DNA from: RGIG1681 sp045650505
GTDB lineage: Bacteria > Bacillota > Clostridia > Christensenellales > UBA1242
DNA: 64,000 bases
Assembly (NCBI GenBank): GCA_045650505.1
Contig: JAZRRE010000030.1
Span: 1-64,000, forward strand
Direction of reading: 5' to 3'
The notes beneath the pieces were generated by a model. The model worked only from the letters and a program-made list of their open reading frames with translations. It did not search any database and was not told the DNA's origin. Shown one piece after another: positions 48,915 to 56,611 of the stretch (positions are counted from its first letter, which is position 1; the number at the start of each line of letters is the position of its first letter). The position numbers and the translations under genes are program-made.

Positions 48915-51275
48915 ATGTATCGTATTTTTGATTATAATCCACAATTAAAAGATTTTTGGGGCGACATTGAATATCGTATGCACCTTTATCATCACACAAA
49001 GTGGAGACTTCTTCAAGGTGAAAAAACTTTAAACGAGTTTGCAAACGGTCACGATTATTTCGGGTTTCATCACGAAAATGGCTATTGGGTTTATCGTGAA
49101 TGGGCACCAAGTGCTTATCAACTTTACCTCACCGGTGACTTTAACAATTGGCATTGGCTTGACCACCCTTTAACCAAACTTGAAAATGGAATTTGGGAAC
49201 TCAAACTTGAAGGTGACAACGCATTATGGGAGGGCTGCCGTGTAAAAACTATTGTTGATGCAAATATGACACGAACAGAACACATTCCACTTTATGCAAA
49301 ACGAGTTATTCAAGACCCTGCAACTTATGTTTGGTGCGGCGAAATTGTTGATAACAGAAAAACTTTTGAATGGACTGACCAAAACTTTAAGCCTGAAGAT
49401 TCGGTTTATATTTACGAAGCCCATGTGGGAATGGCTCAAGAACACGGCCATGTTGGAACATACCGTGAATTTGCCGACTATACCCTTCCATACATCAAAG
49501 ATTGTGGCTATAACACCATTCAACTTATGGCAATTATGGAACACCCATATTATGGCAGTTTCGGTTATCAAGTTTCAAGTTTCTATGCGGCTTCATCTTG
49601 GTTTGGAAAGCCTGAAGATTTGAAATATTTGGTAAACAAAGCGCACGAACTTGGTCTTCGAGTTCTTCTTGATGTTGTTCACTCACACGCTGTTAAAAAC
49701 ACCACTGAAGGAATCAATATGTTCGATGGAACAACCTGGCAATTCTTCCACGATGGCGATAAAGGCGAACACCCAGCATGGGACACAAAGTGTTTCAACT
49801 ATGGCAAAGATGAAGTTATTCACTTCCTCTTGTCAAACCTTAAATTTTGGCTCACTGAATATCATTTTGATGGTTTCCGTTTTGATGGTGTAACTTCAAT
49901 GCTTTATCACGACCACGGTCTTGGAGAAGCATTTGACAACAACAAAAAATATTTCTCAACCAACACAAACACCGAAGCAATCACTTACCTTCAACTTGCG
50001 AACGAACTTATTCGTGAAGTTAAACCAAACGCAATCACAATTAGTGAAGATATGTCTGGAATGCCGGGAATGTGCCTTCCAATTAACGAAGGTGGCATTG
50101 GCTTTAACTATCGCCTTTCAATGGGGCTTCCTGATATGTGGATAAAGACCATTAAAGAGCAAAAAGATGAATGGTGGAATATTGAAAAAATGTGGGGCGA
50201 AATGTGTTTAAGAAGACCAGGAGAAAACTCTGTTGCTTATGTTGAAAGCCACGACCAAGCCCTTGTTGGTGACAAAACTGTTATCTTCCGTTTGGCAGAT
50301 GCAGTTATGTATAGCGATATGGATAAAATCTGCCACAACCCTGTTATTGACAGAGCAATTGCGCTTCATAAAATGATTCGACTTTTCACACTTGCTGGTG
50401 GTGGCGAAGCATATCTTAACTTTATGGGCAACGAATTTGGTCACCCTGAATGGATAGACTTCCCTCGTGAAGGCAATGGTTGGAGTTTCCATTATTGCAG
50501 AAGACAATGGAGTCTTCGTTATAATGGATACTTGAAATATGAATGGCTTGGTGAATTTGACCGAGATATGATTAAAGTCACCAAAGAACACAATATGTTC
50601 AATCAACAAATGGCAGACCTCTTGCTTATGAAAAACCCAGAACAAACCATTGTGTTTTACAGACATGGGCTTATCTTTGCATTTAACTTCAGCCCATCAA
50701 ATTCACTTTCAAATGTGCTTGTTCCTGTGTTTGAAGAAAAAGATTATGAAGTTGCTCTTTGCACTGATGACTTTAAATATGGCGGAAACGGTCTTGTTCA
50801 TCACATAACCTATCCATCAAAGAAATTTAATGGTCAAAACTTTATTGAGCTTTATCTTCCAGCAAGAACAGCAATTGTTTTGAAAGAGGTTAAAAAAGAA
50901 GAACCTAAAAAAGTTGAAGAAGTTAAACCTAAAAAAGAAACAAAAACTAAAACTTCAAAAACAACTAAATCGAAGGCTGAATCTAAACAGACAAAAACTG
51001 CTAAAGAAAAAGCCGAGCCTAAACAATCAAAAACTAAAACTGTTAAAGAAAAGTCTAAAACAAAAATAGAAAAAGAAAATGTGGCAAAAGAAACAAAAGT
51101 TTCTAACCTCCCAAAAACAAAACTTGCTGAAACAAAAATTGCAAAAACAACAATAACAAAACTGCTTAAAAAAATTAAATCTAACACTGAAATAAAAAAG
51201 ACAATAAAATCAAACAAAAGAAAAATCAAAAAAGCAATAAAATCAGTAAAGACTTCAAACAAAAAATATAAATAA
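48915..51275 (+). CDS. glgB: 1,4-alpha-glucan branching enzyme with lysine-rich C-terminal tail
   Basis: The protein has 786 residues. Residues 1-656 are a GH13-type branching enzyme close to the eukaryote-like subgroup: N-terminal beta-sandwich (YWVYREWAPSAYQLYLTGDF), catalytic Asp in FRFDGVTSM, Glu in TISEDMSGMPG, and VESHDQALVGD. It makes alpha-1,6 branches in glycogen. Residues 657-786 are 130 residues of Lys, Thr, Ser and Ala in histone H1-like runs, absent from ordinary branching enzymes. The AAGGAG ribosome site is clear and the frame continues without a break, so the tail is part of the gene. No other glycogen gene is adjacent. Confidence 0.93.
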   Translation: MYRIFDYNPQLKDFWGDIEYRMHLYHHTKWRLLQGEKTLNEFANGHDYFGFHHENGYWVYREWAPSAYQLYLTGDFNNWHWLDHPLTKLENGIWELKLEGDNALWEGCRVKTIVDANMTRTEHIPLYAKRVIQDPATYVWCGEIVDNRKTFEWTDQNFKPEDSVYIYEAHVGMAQEHGHVGTYREFADYTLPYIKDCGYNTIQLMAIMEHPYYGSFGYQVSSFYAASSWFGKPEDLKYLVNKAHELGLRVLLDVVHSHAVKNTTEGINMFDGTTWQFFHDGDKGEHPAWDTKCFNYGKDEVIHFLLSNLKFWLTEYHFDGFRFDGVTSMLYHDHGLGEAFDNNKKYFSTNTNTEAITYLQLANELIREVKPNAITISEDMSGMPGMCLPINEGGIGFNYRLSMGLPDMWIKTIKEQKDEWWNIEKMWGEMCLRRPGENSVAYVESHDQALVGDKTVIFRLADAVMYSDMDKICHNPVIDRAIALHKMIRLFTLAGGGEAYLNFMGNEFGHPEWIDFPREGNGWSFHYCRRQWSLRYNGYLKYEWLGEFDRDMIKVTKEHNMFNQQMADLLLMKNPEQTIVFYRHGLIFAFNFSPSNSLSNVLVPVFEEKDYEVALCTDDFKYGGNGLVHHITYPSKKFNGQNFIELYLPARTAIVLKEVKKEEPKKVEEVKPKKETKTKTSKTTKSKAESKQTKTAKEKAEPKQSKTKTVKEKSKTKIEKENVAKETKVSNLPKTKLAETKIAKTTITKLLKKIKSNTEIKKTIKSNKRKIKKAIKSVKTSNKKYK

Positions 51276-51282
51276 GCAACAA

Positions 51283-51313
51283 AAAAACACTTATCAGTTT
51301 GATAAGTGTTTTT
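51283..51313. terminator. Bidirectional terminator after glgB
   Basis: AAAAACACTTATCA and TGATAAGTGTTTTT form a 14-bp stem around three bases, between convergent genes. Confidence 0.85.
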
Positions 51314-51328
51314 CTTTGATTAAATTTA

Positions 51329-52363
51329 TTAGTCAATATTTAAATATGTTTCCATTGGATAAGCCATATACTTAATTTCTTCAAGTTGGTCACAAGTTAC
51401 ATAACCTGCTGGAGCACGAAGAAGCGATGGAATTCTGTTAACCATTGTTGCGCAAGTGTGTTCAACAGTTGCTGGTTTTTCAACCTTAAATTTAACATTT
51501 GGTTCACCTTCGATTTCCCAATCGCAAAGGTCGCCATCTTCTGGACCATAAACTTTACCAATTGTTTGTTCTTCAATTGTGATACCTTGATATGTTTCAA
51601 TAGTAACAACTGAAGCCATACCAATAACTCTTCCAGCTTTGATATCTTTTCCAAGTGTTTCAGAATAAATATCTTTATCTGAAGTGTATGGCACATTTTC
51701 TTGCTTAATTGACTTAACTGTTAAGCCAAGTTTTGAGCAAATTGCTTCTGAAGCATTCCAAGCGTAAGATGGAATAACTTCTTCTGGATGAGCAAGTGTT
51801 TTTTCAAACTCATCAAGAGTAAGGTCACAACCGTGAACTTTTGCAAGTGCCAAACCATACTCATCAACATTATATGAATAAGCACCTTTAATTTTCTTGA
51901 TAGAGTTGCAACCACCTGCAACCATACCAACAAAGTTAATCCAATAAATATCTTGCATACCACTGCCTGTAACTGTGCAGCCTGTTTCTTTTGCAAGAGC
52001 ATCAAGTTTGTTTGTATATTCTGCTGCTGTTGTGTTAGGGTAAATTGCTTCTTCACAAGTTGTGATAACATTGATTCCTCTAGATACACATTTTTCAACG
52101 TGTGGATAAATTTCTTCCATAAGTGAGAAGAGTGTAACGATTGCAACATCAGCGTCGCAGTTATCTAAAACCTCATCAGCATTGCTTGAAATTTTAACTC
52201 CAAGTTTAACTCCAAGTTCAGCATAATCACCAACATCCATACCAACAATTTCTGGATTGATGTCAATAGCACCAACAATTTCAGCGCCGTGTTCGTGTAA
52301 ATATCTTAAAATCCATTTAGACATTTTACCACAACCATATTGTACAACTTTAATTTTTCTCAT
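51329..52363 (-). CDS. NAD(P)-dependent oxidoreductase, 2,4-diaminopentanoate-dehydrogenase-like
   Basis: The protein has 344 residues. The Rossmann start KVVQYGCGKMSKWILRYL is at 5-22, then TLFSLMEEIYPHVEKCV and SGMQDIYWINF (near 138) in the DapB-like catalytic region. Length and pattern match the 2,4-diaminopentanoate dehydrogenase group of anaerobic ornithine degradation better than DapB itself (which is about 240-270 residues). None of the other ornithine genes is adjacent, so the substrate is open. AAAGGAG precedes the ATG. Confidence 0.72.
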   Translation of the reverse strand: MRKIKVVQYGCGKMSKWILRYLHEHGAEIVGAIDINPEIVGMDVGDYAELGVKLGVKISSNADEVLDNCDADVAIVTLFSLMEEIYPHVEKCVSRGINVITTCEEAIYPNTTAAEYTNKLDALAKETGCTVTGSGMQDIYWINFVGMVAGGCNSIKKIKGAYSYNVDEYGLALAKVHGCDLTLDEFEKTLAHPEEVIPSYAWNASEAICSKLGLTVKSIKQENVPYTSDKDIYSETLGKDIKAGRVIGMASVVTIETYQGITIEEQTIGKVYGPEDGDLCDWEIEGEPNVKFKVEKPATVEHTCATMVNRIPSLLRAPAGYVTCDQLEEIKYMAYPMETYLNID

Positions 52364-52456
52364 TTAAATAAATCTCCTTTTTTATTTTAGTTGCTAAATT
52401 AATTATAGACTATTTTATTTTTTTTTGACAATCAAATAAGCAAATTTTTCAAAAAT

Positions 52457-52489
52457 AAAAGCACTTATCAACCTAGATAAGTGCTTTTT
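52457..52489 (-). terminator. Terminator of the membrane-protein gene 52492-53235
   Basis: AAAAGCACTTATC pairs with GATAAGTGCTTTT, lying just beyond that gene's stop on the minus strand. The arms share ACTTATC with the terminator at 51283. Confidence 0.75.
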
Positions 52490-52491
52490 GT

Positions 52492-53235
52492 TTATTTCTT
52501 TCTTAAAATTTTGTCTTTGATAACTTTCAAGTGAGCTTTTATTTCATTTTTTTCATTGTTAACAATGGTTTGTTTCTTTATTTCTTTTTCTCTTTTTTGT
52601 TCTATTAACCTTTCTTCAAACTCTTCTTCTAGTTTTTTAACCTTTAATTCCGTTTTAGTCAATTCTGGTTCTTTTTCTTTTGTAATTTTCTTTGCAATAG
52701 CTTCAATCGGTGCATCAATAATTTTTAACGCAGCCCCTTTAACGCCTCCTAACTCACTTGCTTTAAATACAATGCTGAAATCATCTTGAACTGCAATCAT
52801 AAACATATTGACATAATTTTCAATAAATATTCTTAACAATTCAACTATAACTTGAACTAATAAAGATATTGCTGAAACAATTAACAATATTTTGGATAAA
52901 TCACTCACAGGATAAATTATCATATTTATCACATTAACGACAAGCATTGTTCCATTAACAATATATTTTAATACTCTTAAAAATCTTTTAAATCTTTTTA
53001 TCCTTGTTGTTGTTTTTGAATAAGTTAATAAATAGTTTACAAATGTTATAACTGCAATAGAGAACAACAATGAATAAGTTATTAAGAATATAAAATTATC
53101 AACATTAATGTAAATTGAATAACCATAAAATCCAAAGAATATCAACGAAACTATAATTGTTGTCCAAAATAAAATCTTTTTTACATCTTCAACAAGTTTT
53201 AATCCAACTGCTCTTGTGCTTCCTAAAATTGCCAT
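52492..53235 (-). CDS. Membrane protein with charged coiled-coil tail, unknown function
   Basis: The protein has 247 residues. Four hydrophobic segments lie between about 22 and 145. A cytoplasmic tail (about 180-247) is a Lys/Glu-rich coiled coil (KLEEEFEERLIEQKREKEI). AAAGGAG precedes the ATG. I know no family. The composition recalls scaffold or assembly proteins, but this is only a description. Confidence 0.65.
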   Translation of the reverse strand: MAILGSTRAVGLKLVEDVKKILFWTTIIVSLIFFGFYGYSIYINVDNFIFLITYSLLFSIAVITFVNYLLTYSKTTTRIKRFKRFLRVLKYIVNGTMLVVNVINMIIYPVSDLSKILLIVSAISLLVQVIVELLRIFIENYVNMFMIAVQDDFSIVFKASELGGVKGAALKIIDAPIEAIAKKITKEKEPELTKTELKVKKLEEEFEERLIEQKREKEIKKQTIVNNEKNEIKAHLKVIKDKILRKK

Positions 53236-53314
53236 AAAATATTTCTCCTTTTGTTTTATTTAAGCATAATTATGCTTCATTAAATAAATTGTAAATCTCG
53301 CGAATAACTCACAA

Positions 53315-54478
53315 CTAGGTTTTACCCACCATTTCGCAATTTTCATCTTTAATTCTAAACAAATATTTTTTGCACCATTTAATTTTTGAAAGTAACCAAA
53401 TTATCAAAACACTTCCAGCAAATGAAATTAATTCCAAAACAAAGAATTGACCTATTGGTGTGAATGTTGCAAGCCAAGTTTTTGCATTCCAATAAATTGG
53501 GTCCATAATCACGATATGAACAAAATAAATTGCAAATGATATTTTTGAAATATAAGTCACAGGTTTGCGTTCTTTAACTCTTTCACCAAGTCTTCTCAAA
53601 AGTTCAAACAAAACTGCAGAAACAATCAATATTCCCACAAAATCATAAGAAATAACATAATTTGCAGCTTTACTATAAGCAAAAAATTGATAACCAACCA
53701 TAGCAGACAAACCTAAAACAAAGAATGTTATAACTGCCCATAAAGGGATTTTTTTCAACCAACCTTCGTGAATAAAATATCCAACAAATACATATAAAAA
53801 ATGCACAGGAATTAAATAGCCAGGCAAAACTGAATATAAGTCACTTGACCCATTTAACACCGTAACAAAATCATTTAAATTTCCAACAAGCATTCCAGAA
53901 AATAACACAACAAGCAATATTGGAATAAACGCTTTTAAAGACATTTTATTTTTAACTAAAACAATGAACGGTATCAACAAATATACACAAAGTATCATTG
54001 GCATATACCACATACTATTAAATGAAACTTGGTCAATAAATAACATCGTTTTTAACAAATCTTTAATAATAACCCAAACCGATGTGGTTTTTGTCACTGC
54101 AAAGTTAGTTGGATTTACTAAAATAAGAACCCAATACATAATAAAGTACCAGATAAGTGTAGTTGTTAAAAGTGAAAGCACATTATGTTTATAAAATCGT
54201 TTCACATCTTTTTCATCTTCGATTTTCTTATTTAAAAGCAATGCACCTGTTATCATTAAAAATAAGGGCACGCCGAAATGACTAACAACCGTAACAAGGG
54301 CTTTAAATAAATTTTCAAAAACTGAAAGCTCTAAAAACTCAAAATATTGCGCCCCATAACCACCATAATTAACAAAACTTCTATTTATCGCATGGTTTGC
54401 AGAGATTAAAATTACTGCAATAAATCTTGCAATATCAAGATAATAAATTCTTTTTCTTTCCGTTAATAAATTTCCCAT
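53315..54478 (-). CDS. Acyltransferase family 3 (OafA/WecH-like) membrane protein
   Basis: The protein has 387 residues with about ten membrane helices. The family signature YLDIARFIAVILISANHAINR (13-33) has the catalytic His of the first helix; LNKKIEDEKDVKRFYKHN and WYMPMILCVYLLIPF are further conserved pieces. It O-acylates a surface glycan or lipid. AGAGG precedes the ATG. It is monocistronic, with divergent orientation to the HD-domain gene. Confidence 0.85.
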   Translation of the reverse strand: MGNLLTERKRIYYLDIARFIAVILISANHAINRSFVNYGGYGAQYFEFLELSVFENLFKALVTVVSHFGVPLFLMITGALLLNKKIEDEKDVKRFYKHNVLSLLTTTLIWYFIMYWVLILVNPTNFAVTKTTSVWVIIKDLLKTMLFIDQVSFNSMWYMPMILCVYLLIPFIVLVKNKMSLKAFIPILLVVLFSGMLVGNLNDFVTVLNGSSDLYSVLPGYLIPVHFLYVFVGYFIHEGWLKKIPLWAVITFFVLGLSAMVGYQFFAYSKAANYVISYDFVGILIVSAVLFELLRRLGERVKERKPVTYISKISFAIYFVHIVIMDPIYWNAKTWLATFTPIGQFFVLELISFAGSVLIIWLLSKIKWCKKYLFRIKDENCEMVGKT

Positions 54479-54603
54479 AAAGACCTCTTAAAAATGATGC
54501 ATATTCTATATACATCACTTATTATACTAATTGTTGAAAATATATTTTGTCAAATATTTTATTATTATTTATATATGTGCTATAATGTTTTCAGGAGAAA
54601 AAT

Positions 54604-55668
54604 ATGAGCAATTATTTAAATGGTTTAGACCCGTTAAGAAAACAATATTTTGAAATTTTATCCCCTGAATTTCCAGAGTGGATTTTGCCTTATGTTGACA
54701 CTGCAGAAATGCAAAGACTTTCAGGAATCAGTATGCTTTGTGGCACTGACTATTCAGGCATATATAAATACCCTTCATTCAACTCAACCCTTGACCACAG
54801 TGTTGGCGTTGCACTTATGATTTGGAATTTCACCAAAGACAAAAAGCAAACCCTTGCAGGGCTTTTTCACGATATTGCAACCCCGACATTCAAACATTGT
54901 ATTGACTTTATGAACGGAGATTCCGAGCATCAAGAATCAACCGAAGAACGCACTGAACAAATCATTCGTGGTTCACAAAAAATTATGTCACTTCTTGAAA
55001 AAGACAACATTTCTGTCGGGGAAATTTGTGACTATCACATTTACCCAATTGCCGACAACGACACACCAAGATTAAGTGCTGACAGATTTGAATACACTTT
55101 TTCAAACAGTTTGTTTTTATATGCTGCATTCACACTTGCAGATATTAAGCGTTTTTATGAAGACATTGTGGTTTTGAAAAACGAAGACGATGAAGACGAA
55201 CTCTCTTTCAAAACCCCTGAAATTTGCAAAGACTTTCTGCTTCAAACCCTTCCGGTTTTTGCAATTTATGATAGTGACCCAAACCGAACCATTATGCAGT
55301 TTTACGCTGACCTTATGAAAAGTTTAAGTATTAAAAATTTAATCACAGTTGATGACCTTTACATTATGTCCGAAGCCGATGTCAATAACCTCATCTTAAA
55401 TTCTGGTGATAATTATTTAATCACTGCTTTTAAAAACTTTCAAAACGCAACTTCTGTTTTTGGAAGTGAAGAACATGTTTCAAATAAATACTGCATAAGT
55501 GTTAAAGGCAAAAAAAGATACATTGTGCCTCTTGCAAAACACGAAAACGGGGTTTCAAGAATAACAGAAATCGACGAAGATTGCAAAAACGCAGTTGAGA
55601 AATATAAAGTTTTAAAGCGCTCAAAATACACCGGTTTTGATTTTGATTTCAAACCTTATGAAAATTAA
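54604..55668 (+). CDS. HD-domain metal-dependent phosphohydrolase
   Basis: The protein has 354 residues. The HD pattern is split over STLDHSVGVALMIW (His near 60-70) and TLAGLFHDIATPTFKH (HD near 95). The C-terminal half is alpha-helical and unrecognised. HD proteins act on nucleotides or phosphorylated metabolites, and the substrate cannot be assigned. An extended -10 TGCTATAAT lies upstream and GGAG is 6 nt before the ATG. Nothing links it to the neighbouring SDR, which is convergent. Confidence 0.78.
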   Translation: MSNYLNGLDPLRKQYFEILSPEFPEWILPYVDTAEMQRLSGISMLCGTDYSGIYKYPSFNSTLDHSVGVALMIWNFTKDKKQTLAGLFHDIATPTFKHCIDFMNGDSEHQESTEERTEQIIRGSQKIMSLLEKDNISVGEICDYHIYPIADNDTPRLSADRFEYTFSNSLFLYAAFTLADIKRFYEDIVVLKNEDDEDELSFKTPEICKDFLLQTLPVFAIYDSDPNRTIMQFYADLMKSLSIKNLITVDDLYIMSEADVNNLILNSGDNYLITAFKNFQNATSVFGSEEHVSNKYCISVKGKKRYIVPLAKHENGVSRITEIDEDCKNAVEKYKVLKRSKYTGFDFDFKPYEN

Positions 55669-55673
55669 TCACA

Positions 55674-55707
55674 AAAAAAAGACTTGGAAATTTCCAAGTC
55701 TTTTTTT
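55674..55707. terminator. Bidirectional terminator between the HD gene and the SDR gene
   Basis: AAAAAAAGACTTGG and CCAAGTCTTTTTTT, with AAATTT centre, form a perfect stem. The same hairpin occurs at 56562-56592 at the other end of the SDR gene. Confidence 0.88.
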
Positions 55708-55708
55708 A

Positions 55709-56458
55709 TTATGCTCTTGCACAGCCATCAACTGAAAGAATTTCACCTGTAACATAAGAAGCCATATCACTTGCAAGATAAACAAATGCATACGCAACAT
55801 CTTCAGGTTCGCCAATTCTGCCAAGAGGAATAGTTTTGCAAATGCCTTCTCTCATTGCTTCAGGAAGATTTGCAACCATATCAGTGTTTGTAACACCAGG
55901 AGCAACAGCATTAACACGAATGTGGTCAGGAGCAAGTTCTCTTGCAAGTGACTTTGTTAAACCGTTAACAGCAAATTTTGAAGCAGGGTAAGCACAACCA
56001 GCAGGTTGACCATAAATTGAAACCATTGAAGAAGTGTTGATAATCACACCACCACCATTTGCTTTCATAATAGGAGCAACTGCTTTGGTTGCATAAAACA
56101 CAGCATTAACATTAAGAGCAATAACATTATCAAAATCTTCAACTTTATAGTCATAAATGCTTTCTCTTGCAGAAACACCTGCATTGTTAACCAAAATGTC
56201 AATCTTGCCATATTTTTTAGCAACATAGTTGATTGCTTCTTCAACTGATTTATAATCTGTGAGATTTGGATAAATTCCTTCAACCTTAAATTTTGAATTT
56301 GTTTTCTTTAAACTTTCAACAGCCTTGTCTGCAGATTCTTTTCTTGAACCACACAAAACAACAGTTGCACCATTTTTAAGATATTCTTCAACAATTGAGT
56401 AACCAATACCTCTTGTGCCACCGGTAACAACTGCAACCTTTCCTTTTAATAATTCCAT
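55709..56458 (-). CDS. Short-chain dehydrogenase/reductase, FabG-like
   Basis: The protein has 249 residues. The NADP(H) motif TGGTRGIG is at 12-19, NNAGVSA near 90, and the catalytic Ser and Tyr-x-x-x-Lys are seen in NTSSMVSIYG and YPASKFAVNG. The length equals that of 3-oxoacyl-ACP reductases, but no fatty-acid genes are adjacent, so another ketone or alcohol is possible. AGGAG precedes the ATG. It is flanked on both sides by the same hairpin sequence. Confidence 0.85.
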   Translation of the reverse strand: MELLKGKVAVVTGGTRGIGYSIVEEYLKNGATVVLCGSRKESADKAVESLKKTNSKFKVEGIYPNLTDYKSVEEAINYVAKKYGKIDILVNNAGVSARESIYDYKVEDFDNVIALNVNAVFYATKAVAPIMKANGGGVIINTSSMVSIYGQPAGCAYPASKFAVNGLTKSLARELAPDHIRVNAVAPGVTNTDMVANLPEAMREGICKTIPLGRIGEPEDVAYAFVYLASDMASYVTGEILSVDGCARA

Positions 56459-56561
56459 AATATTCTCCTTTTTTATTGTTTGGTATATTCACCTAAAACC
56501 ATCATAACATAACGAAAAGCAATAATCAAAATATATAAACAACCTTCCTTAATTTTATCAC

Positions 56562-56592
56562 AAAAAAAGACTTGGAAATTTCCAAGTCTTTT
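56562..56592 (-). terminator. Terminator of the large lipoprotein gene, copy of the hairpin at 55674
   Basis: AAAAAAAGACTTGG and CCAAGTCTTTT around AAATTT; identical in stem to the terminator at 55674-55707, including the preceding ATCAC. It lies just beyond the stop of the lipoprotein gene on the minus strand. Confidence 0.75.
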
Positions 56593-56611
56593 AAAATAAT
56601 CTTTTAACTAA

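Noticed and set aside
50852..51262. Minus-strand frame of 136 codons opposite the glgB tail
   Set aside because: It is the complement of a Lys/Thr/Ala repeat, giving Phe/Val/Leu runs; no promoter or ribosome site. The glgB reading is supported by in-frame continuation from the enzyme core.
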